A stretch of DNA of 6,128 bases. Origin: Chloroflexales bacterium. Lineage in GTDB: Bacteria; Chloroflexota; Chloroflexia; Chloroflexales; Chloroflexaceae. The DNA is taken from contig JAAXUL010000507.1 of NCBI GenBank assembly GCA_013336035.1, positions 1-6,128 of the forward strand, written 5' to 3'. Shown here piece by piece: positions 1-3,562 of the stretch (positions are counted from its first letter, which is position 1; every line of letters begins with the position of its first letter). Under the pieces are notes generated by a model. It did not search any database and was not told where the DNA came from. It saw only the letters and a list, made by a program, of their open reading frames with translations. The position numbers and the translations under genes were made by a program.

Positions 1-2
1 CG

Positions 3-866
3 GTGCTGGAGCGAAAGGCCCCGCCATCGTTCAATGTGCTGGTCGAGATCCAGAGCTGGGACAGTGTGACGGTCTATGACGATGTGGCCGCCGCCGTTGA
101 CGCCATCCTACGCGGCGAGGACCCGCACGCCGAGGAGAGCTCGCGCGACGCCGACGGCAATGTGCTGGCCGAGCCCGTACATCGCGAGGTGATCGACGCG
201 CCGGCCCTGGGGCGGCGCACCGGCAGCCAGCGCGGCGGCGAGCGCCTGACCCCGCGCGGCGGCGCCGCCCGACCTGGCGAGATGATGGGCACCTCGGGCC
301 CGCGCGTGCGCGAGCGCACGAGCGCTAGCTCGGGGAACGGCAGCCATAGCCACACCCAGCCCGGCGCCCTGACCCAGCGCATCTTCCCCTTTGGTGTCAG
401 CCGGAACCGGCTCGAGACGGCGATTGAGCGCCTGCGCGTGCCGGCGGTGATCGTCCGCGATATGAAGGACGCCACCCTGGTGATGACGCTGAAGAACTAC
501 TATCGTCAGAGCGCCCAGCGCTTGCGCCAAGCCGAGGACCAGGGCGTCCCAGTGTATGTGCTGCGCAACAACACGATCACGCAGATGGAGCGCCAGCTGG
601 CCCACGTCTTCAACCTGCGCGAGGTCGAGGGCGATGAGGGCATCCCCATCGCGCGCCGGGGCGACGATAGCAGCGTGGTCGAGGAGGCCATGCTCGAGGT
701 GGAGTCGGCCATCACCCAGGTGATGAACGGCGAGCGCGCCGCCGTCGAGCTCGCCCCGCGCAGCAGCTATATCCGCAAGCTACAGCACCAGATGGCCGAC
801 CGCTACAACCTGCGCTCGGAGAGCCGCGGCGAGGAGACAAACAGGCGGGTGAAGATCTTCCGCTAG
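3..866 (+). CDS. R3H-domain nucleic-acid-binding protein, C-terminal part (5' end outside window)
   Basis: 287 codons are visible, closed by TAG at 864-866. The GTG at base 3 is only the first possible start in the window and the frame has no upstream boundary, so this is most likely the C-terminal part of a longer protein. In the family I recognise, an AAA-type ATPase domain (SpoIIIAA/Ycf45-like) precedes this region, but it is not seen here. Residues about 5-37 are a folded tail (APPSFNVLVEIQ...) typical of the end of that ATPase module. Residues about 64-120 are a low-complexity Gly/Arg/Ser/Pro linker with two RGG triplets. Residues about 126-206 form a conserved globular segment (IFPFGVSRNRLETAIERL, then LKNYYRQSAQRL and VYVLRNNT). 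Residues about 248-287 are an R3H domain with the signature R258-x3-H262 and a basic end. R3H domains bind single-stranded nucleic acid, so a cytosolic RNA- or ssDNA-binding role is likely. The physiological target is unknown. It reads towards tmk, but a separate promoter lies between them. Confidence 0.85.
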   Translation: MLERKAPPSFNVLVEIQSWDSVTVYDDVAAAVDAILRGEDPHAEESSRDADGNVLAEPVHREVIDAPALGRRTGSQRGGERLTPRGGAARPGEMMGTSGPRVRERTSASSGNGSHSHTQPGALTQRIFPFGVSRNRLETAIERLRVPAVIVRDMKDATLVMTLKNYYRQSAQRLRQAEDQGVPVYVLRNNTITQMERQLAHVFNLREVEGDEGIPIARRGDDSSVVEEAMLEVESAITQVMNGERAAVELAPRSSYIRKLQHQMADRYNLRSESRGEETNRRVKIFR

Positions 867-884
867 GGCTGCGGCCCTCTCCCG

Positions 885-913
885 GTGAAGAGATTATCAC
901 GATAGGGTATAAT
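885..913 (+). promoter_or_regulatory. Sigma-70-type promoter for the tmk cluster
   Basis: The hexamer TATAAT at 908-913 matches the -10 consensus perfectly and sits in an AT-rich island (about 891-917) within otherwise very GC-rich DNA. Seventeen bases upstream, GTGAAG (885-890) matches the -35 consensus TTGACA at three of six positions (TGA core). Transcription would begin near base 920, giving a leader of about 25 nt before the tmk ATG at 945. A weak -35 with a perfect -10 and ideal spacing is a credible housekeeping promoter. The start site is inferred, not observed. Confidence 0.7.
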
Positions 914-944
914 GTTAGCAGGATCAGCGCGCGAGCGAGCCACT

Positions 945-1640
945 ATGGGTGTGTTTATCACGTTTGAGGGCCCCGAGGGAAGCGGAAAGAGCACCCAGGC
1001 GCGGCTGCTGTACGAGCGGCTGCAGGCCCTCGGCTACCCAGCGATCCTCACCCGCGAGCCTGGCGGCACCCGCATCGGCGAGATGATCCGGCGCATCCTG
1101 GTCGATCTGCGCCACACCGAGATGGCCCCCACCACCGAGACCCTGCTCTTCTCGGCGGCCCGCGCCCAGCTGGTCAGCGAGCTAGTGCGCCCCTACCTGA
1201 ACACCGGCGGCATCGTCCTCTGCGACCGCTACGCCGACTCGACCTTCGCCTACCAGGGCTATGGCCTCGGACGCGACCTCGACGAGCTGCAGGCGATCAC
1301 CACGGTGGCCACCGGCGGGCTGATGCCCGACCTGACCTTCTACCTCGACCTCGATGTCGAGGCTGGCCTGCGCCGCAAGCGCTCGGCCCGCGACCGGGCG
1401 GTCGAGGCCGCCAACCCCGGCTCGACCTTTACGACCCCCCCCGAGTGGAACCGCCTCGATGCCCGCGACCTGGCCTACCACCAGCGGGTCGCCACAGGCT
1501 TCGCCGAGCTGATTCGCAGCGACCCTGGTCGCTGGCGCAGCCTCTCGGCCGAGCAGCCCGTCGACGCGCTGGCCGCGCAGATCTTCCGCGAGGCCGAGCC
1601 GATCCTGCGCCGGGTGGCCCGCCTGGAGGCCCACGGATGA
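945..1640 (+). CDS. tmk: Thymidylate kinase (dTMP kinase)
   Basis: This 231-residue protein phosphorylates dTMP to dTDP with ATP, in cytosolic dTTP synthesis. The P-loop GPEGSGKST is at residues 9-17, the TREPGG motif at 36-41, and the DRY motif at 94-96 followed by STFAYQG. Tmk proteins usually have about 205-215 residues; the excess lies in the LID, where about 17 extra residues (roughly 148-168, including PGSTFTTPPEW) separate the LID arginines from NRLDARDLAYHQRV. The canonical DR of the LID reads NR here (N169, R170). The acidic residue in the P-loop and the basic LID fit the bacterial type II class. An in-frame ATG at 912 would add 11 residues, but it overlaps the -10 box at 908-913 and cannot be in the transcript, so ATG 945 is the start. 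No good Shine-Dalgarno sequence precedes it. Its stop overlaps the next gene (ATGA), implying translational coupling. Confidence 0.95.
   Translation: MGVFITFEGPEGSGKSTQARLLYERLQALGYPAILTREPGGTRIGEMIRRILVDLRHTEMAPTTETLLFSAARAQLVSELVRPYLNTGGIVLCDRYADSTFAYQGYGLGRDLDELQAITTVATGGLMPDLTFYLDLDVEAGLRRKRSARDRAVEAANPGSTFTTPPEWNRLDARDLAYHQRVATGFAELIRSDPGRWRSLSAEQPVDALAAQIFREAEPILRRVARLEAHG
1625..1629 (+). promoter_or_regulatory. Strong ribosome binding site for darA, inside the tmk end
   Basis: GGAGG at 1625-1629 lies 7 nt before the ATG at 1637, an ideal Shine-Dalgarno distance, and is embedded in the last codons of tmk. It fixes the start of the c-di-AMP receptor gene at 1637 and is the only strong ribosome binding site I find in the cluster. 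The receptor may therefore be translated more strongly than its neighbours, in addition to coupling through the ATGA overlap. Confidence 0.75.
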
Positions 1641-1963
1641 AGCTTGTCCTCGCCATCGTCCAGCACCAGGATGCGGCAAACCTCGTCGACGCCCTGACCG
1701 AGCAGGGCTATCGGGTGACTCGCCTGAGCAGCCAGGGGGGCTTCCTGCGCGAGGGCAACCTCACGCTGATGCTCAGCGTCGAGGACCATCAGGTCAACCT
1801 TGTGATCAAGACGGTGCGCGAGCACTGCTCGACCCGCACCCGCTATGTCTCGCCGATGCCGCCGATCGCCGAGTCGGGCGAGTTCTACCCCCCGGCGCCG
1901 CTCGAGGTGCAGGTCGGGGGCGCCACGGTGTTTGTGCTCAAGGCCGAGACGGCAAAGCTCTAA
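1637..1963 (+). CDS. darA: Cyclic-di-AMP receptor, PII-like (DarA/PstA/YaaQ family)
   Basis: The 108-residue product has the full usual length of the DarA/PstA family (109 residues in Bacillus and Staphylococcus), which folds like a PII signalling protein, forms trimers and binds cyclic-di-AMP between subunits. The family signature is clear: MKLVLAIVQHQDA at the start, RVTRLSSQGGFLREGN at 26-41, and VQVGGATVFVL near the C-terminus. Of the ligand-contact positions I recall from S. aureus PstA, R26, T28, F36, L37 and N41 are kept. Position 24 is Gly instead of Asn, position 47 is Ser instead of Gly, and the penultimate Gln (108) is absent. The gene starts inside the tmk stop (ATGA, 1637-1640) with a GGAGG ribosome binding site, and ends 3 nt before a membrane zinc-ribbon gene. 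tmk-yaaQ adjacency is well known in Firmicutes. The family has no enzymatic activity; its downstream target is generally unresolved. Confidence 0.93.
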   Translation: MKLVLAIVQHQDAANLVDALTEQGYRVTRLSSQGGFLREGNLTLMLSVEDHQVNLVIKTVREHCSTRTRYVSPMPPIAESGEFYPPAPLEVQVGGATVFVLKAETAKL

Positions 1964-1966
1964 CCC

Positions 1967-2491
1967 ATGGAAGCAGTCCAGGACTTTCTTGCCAACCTTG
2001 TCCCGATCCTCCAGGTGCTAGGCATCTTTCTGGGCGCCTACCTGGTGCTGGTCTGGGCCGCCTCGGTGCTGTGGGCCTACCGCGACATCCGCCGCCGCAG
2101 CGAGGATATCTCGGTGCAGGTGCTCGCCGTGAGCCTGGTGCTCTTGCTGCCCTTTGTGGGCATCCCGCTGCACCTCATCCTGCGCCCCCCGCAGACCCTG
2201 GCCGAGAAGTACGAGCGCGAGCTCGAGCAGGAGTACCTGCGGCGCGATATCGAGGAGAAGTACGTCTGCCCCGAGTGCCAGCGCCCGATCGAGCCTGATT
2301 TTGTGCTCTGCCCCCATTGCCACACCGGCCTGCGGCGCCGCTGCGGCAGCTGCGATCGGGTCATCGATCTGACCTGGAGCGTCTGCCCCTACTGCAGCGC
2401 TGACGGCGCCACGGCGGCCTCGCGCCAGGCGCCCACCGTGCCGTCGACGGCCTACCCGGCCCTGGCCCGCTCCGAAGAGATCAATCGTTAG
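1967..2491 (+). CDS. Two-helix membrane protein with cytosolic double zinc ribbon
   Basis: A protein of 174 residues with no enzyme motif. Residues about 12-38 and 49-73 are hydrophobic membrane segments joined by a short, strongly basic loop (YRDIRRRSED, 38-47). By the positive-inside rule this loop is cytosolic, so with two crossings both termini would face outside; however, the zinc ribbons suggest a cytosolic tail, so topology is unsettled and one hydrophobic segment may be peripheral or re-entrant. A charged, probably helical stretch (about 76-98) leads to a double zinc ribbon: C101-x2-C104 with C115-x2-C118, and C126-x2-C129 with C140-x2-C143. The last 30 residues look disordered. Such DZR ribbons usually mediate protein or nucleic-acid contacts. 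The ATG lies 3 nt after the darA stop with no clear ribosome binding site, suggesting translation coupled to darA. Function is unknown; a role linked to the c-di-AMP receptor is only an inference from position. Confidence 0.82.
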   Translation: MEAVQDFLANLVPILQVLGIFLGAYLVLVWAASVLWAYRDIRRRSEDISVQVLAVSLVLLLPFVGIPLHLILRPPQTLAEKYERELEQEYLRRDIEEKYVCPECQRPIEPDFVLCPHCHTGLRRRCGSCDRVIDLTWSVCPYCSADGATAASRQAPTVPSTAYPALARSEEINR

Positions 2492-2503
2492 GAATCCGTG
2501 CCT

Positions 2504-2566
2504 GGCCCTCACCCCTGACCCCCGCCCCTGTGGCCACAGGCGTGGTGGGACGAGGGGTTGAGGGCC
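2504..2566. repeat. Nested inverted repeat in the 99-bp spacer; possible terminator or dispersed palindromic repeat
   Basis: The outer arms GGCCCTCACCCCT (2504-2516) and AGGGGTTGAGGGCC (2553-2566) pair over 13 bp with a single bulged T at 2558. Inside them is a perfect 14-nt palindrome, CCTGTGGCCACAGG (2527-2540). The whole could fold as a long stem carrying an inner hairpin. It follows the tmk cluster and precedes the peptidase gene. No U-tract follows the right arm (TTCAGCC), so it is not a classical intrinsic terminator. The CCCTCACCCCTGACCCC sequence resembles palindromic spacer repeats I associate with Chloroflexi and some other GC-rich genomes. Whether it is repeated elsewhere cannot be told from one window. 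Confidence 0.6.
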
Positions 2567-2590
2567 TTCAGCCGCTAGACGTGAGCAGCC

Positions 2591-3562
2591 ATGTCACCCG
2601 CGATCACCGACGTGCCCGGCATCACCGTCGGCCATGCTCAGGACCTCGAGACCCTGACCGGCGTGACCGTCGTGCTTACCCCGCGTGGCGCTATGGGCGG
2701 CGTCGATGTGCGCGGCGGCGCCCCTGGCACTCGCGAGACCGATCTGCTCGCCCCTGAGGCCTCGATGCAGGAGGTTCACGCCGTGGCGATCTGCGGCGGC
2801 AGCGCCATGGGCCTCGCCGCCGTGACCGGCGTAGTGGACTGGCTGCGCGAGGGCGGGTTTGGCTTTGATGCGGGTATCGCCCGGGTGCCGATCGTGCCCG
2901 CCGCCGTGATCTTCGACCTGGCGCTGGGCAGCGCCCGCTTCCCCGACGCCGCGATGGGCTACGCCGCATGCGCCGCCGCCGGCACAGCCACCGAGGAGGG
3001 GTGCGTGGGCGCGGGCGCTGGCGCGACGGTGGGTAAGCTGCTCGGTATGTCCGCGGCGATGAAGAGTGGCATCGGCACCTGGAGCGAGACCCTGCCCGAC
3101 GGCACGATGGTGGGCGCCCTGGTAGTGGTCAACGCCTTCGGCGACGTGCGGTGCGAGTCGGGGTCGCTCATCGCCGGCGTGCGCGACCCTGAGACTGGCC
3201 GCCTGGCAAGCGCGATGGCCCTGCTGCGCGACCCGCGGCTGCTGCCCGCCTTCGGCGGCGCCAGGGGCCGCGAGGGCACCAACACCACGATCGCCGTGGT
3301 CGCCACCGACGCCACACTGACCAAGCCCGAGGCCCGCAAGCTGGCCCAGATGGCCCAGGACGGCCTGGCCCGCACGATCAGCCCCATCCACACGCCCTTC
3401 GACGGCGATACGGTCTTCGTCCTGGCCACGGGCCGCCGCCCCGCGCCCCATATGGTCGTCCTCGGCAGCATTGCCGCCGAGGTGCTGGCCAGGGCCGTCG
3501 AGCGGGCGGCCCTGGCTGCGACGGGGATGGGCGGTCTGCCCGCCGCCCGCGACCTCACGTAA
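2591..3562 (+). CDS. P1 family peptidase (S58, DmpA/NylC-like self-processing hydrolase)
   Basis: This 323-residue protein belongs to the N-terminal-nucleophile family that includes L-aminopeptidase/D-Ala-esterase DmpA, beta-peptidyl aminopeptidases and nylon-oligomer hydrolase NylC. The precursor cuts itself into alpha and beta chains, freeing a Thr or Ser nucleophile. The N-terminal signature ITDVPGITVGHAQD and VRGGAPGTRETDLL (40-53) are typical. The predicted cleavage site is N231-T232 in GTNTT (229-233), giving a small beta chain starting at T232. Other active-site candidates by comparison with NylC are K158, N181, D271 and D273; T232 to D271/D273 has the same spacing (39 and 41) as in NylC. 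No signal peptide is seen, so it is probably cytosolic. ATG 2591 is chosen because an in-frame TGA lies at 2582-2584. There is no evident ribosome binding site. The substrate cannot be predicted. Its 3' end overlaps the convergent SNF2 gene by 8 nt. Confidence 0.92.
   Translation: MSPAITDVPGITVGHAQDLETLTGVTVVLTPRGAMGGVDVRGGAPGTRETDLLAPEASMQEVHAVAICGGSAMGLAAVTGVVDWLREGGFGFDAGIARVPIVPAAVIFDLALGSARFPDAAMGYAACAAAGTATEEGCVGAGAGATVGKLLGMSAAMKSGIGTWSETLPDGTMVGALVVVNAFGDVRCESGSLIAGVRDPETGRLASAMALLRDPRLLPAFGGARGREGTNTTIAVVATDATLTKPEARKLAQMAQDGLARTISPIHTPFDGDTVFVLATGRRPAPHMVVLGSIAAEVLARAVERAALAATGMGGLPAARDLT

Noticed and set aside
865..878. Small hairpin AGGGC-TGCG-GCCCT overlapping the stop of the R3H gene, as a terminator
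   Set aside because: Only 5 bp of stem and no U-tract follow; chance is likely at this GC content.
895..904. TATC-AC-GATA inverted repeat just upstream of the tmk -10 box as an operator
   Set aside because: Arms are only 4 bp in a short AT-rich stretch; not enough to claim a repressor site.
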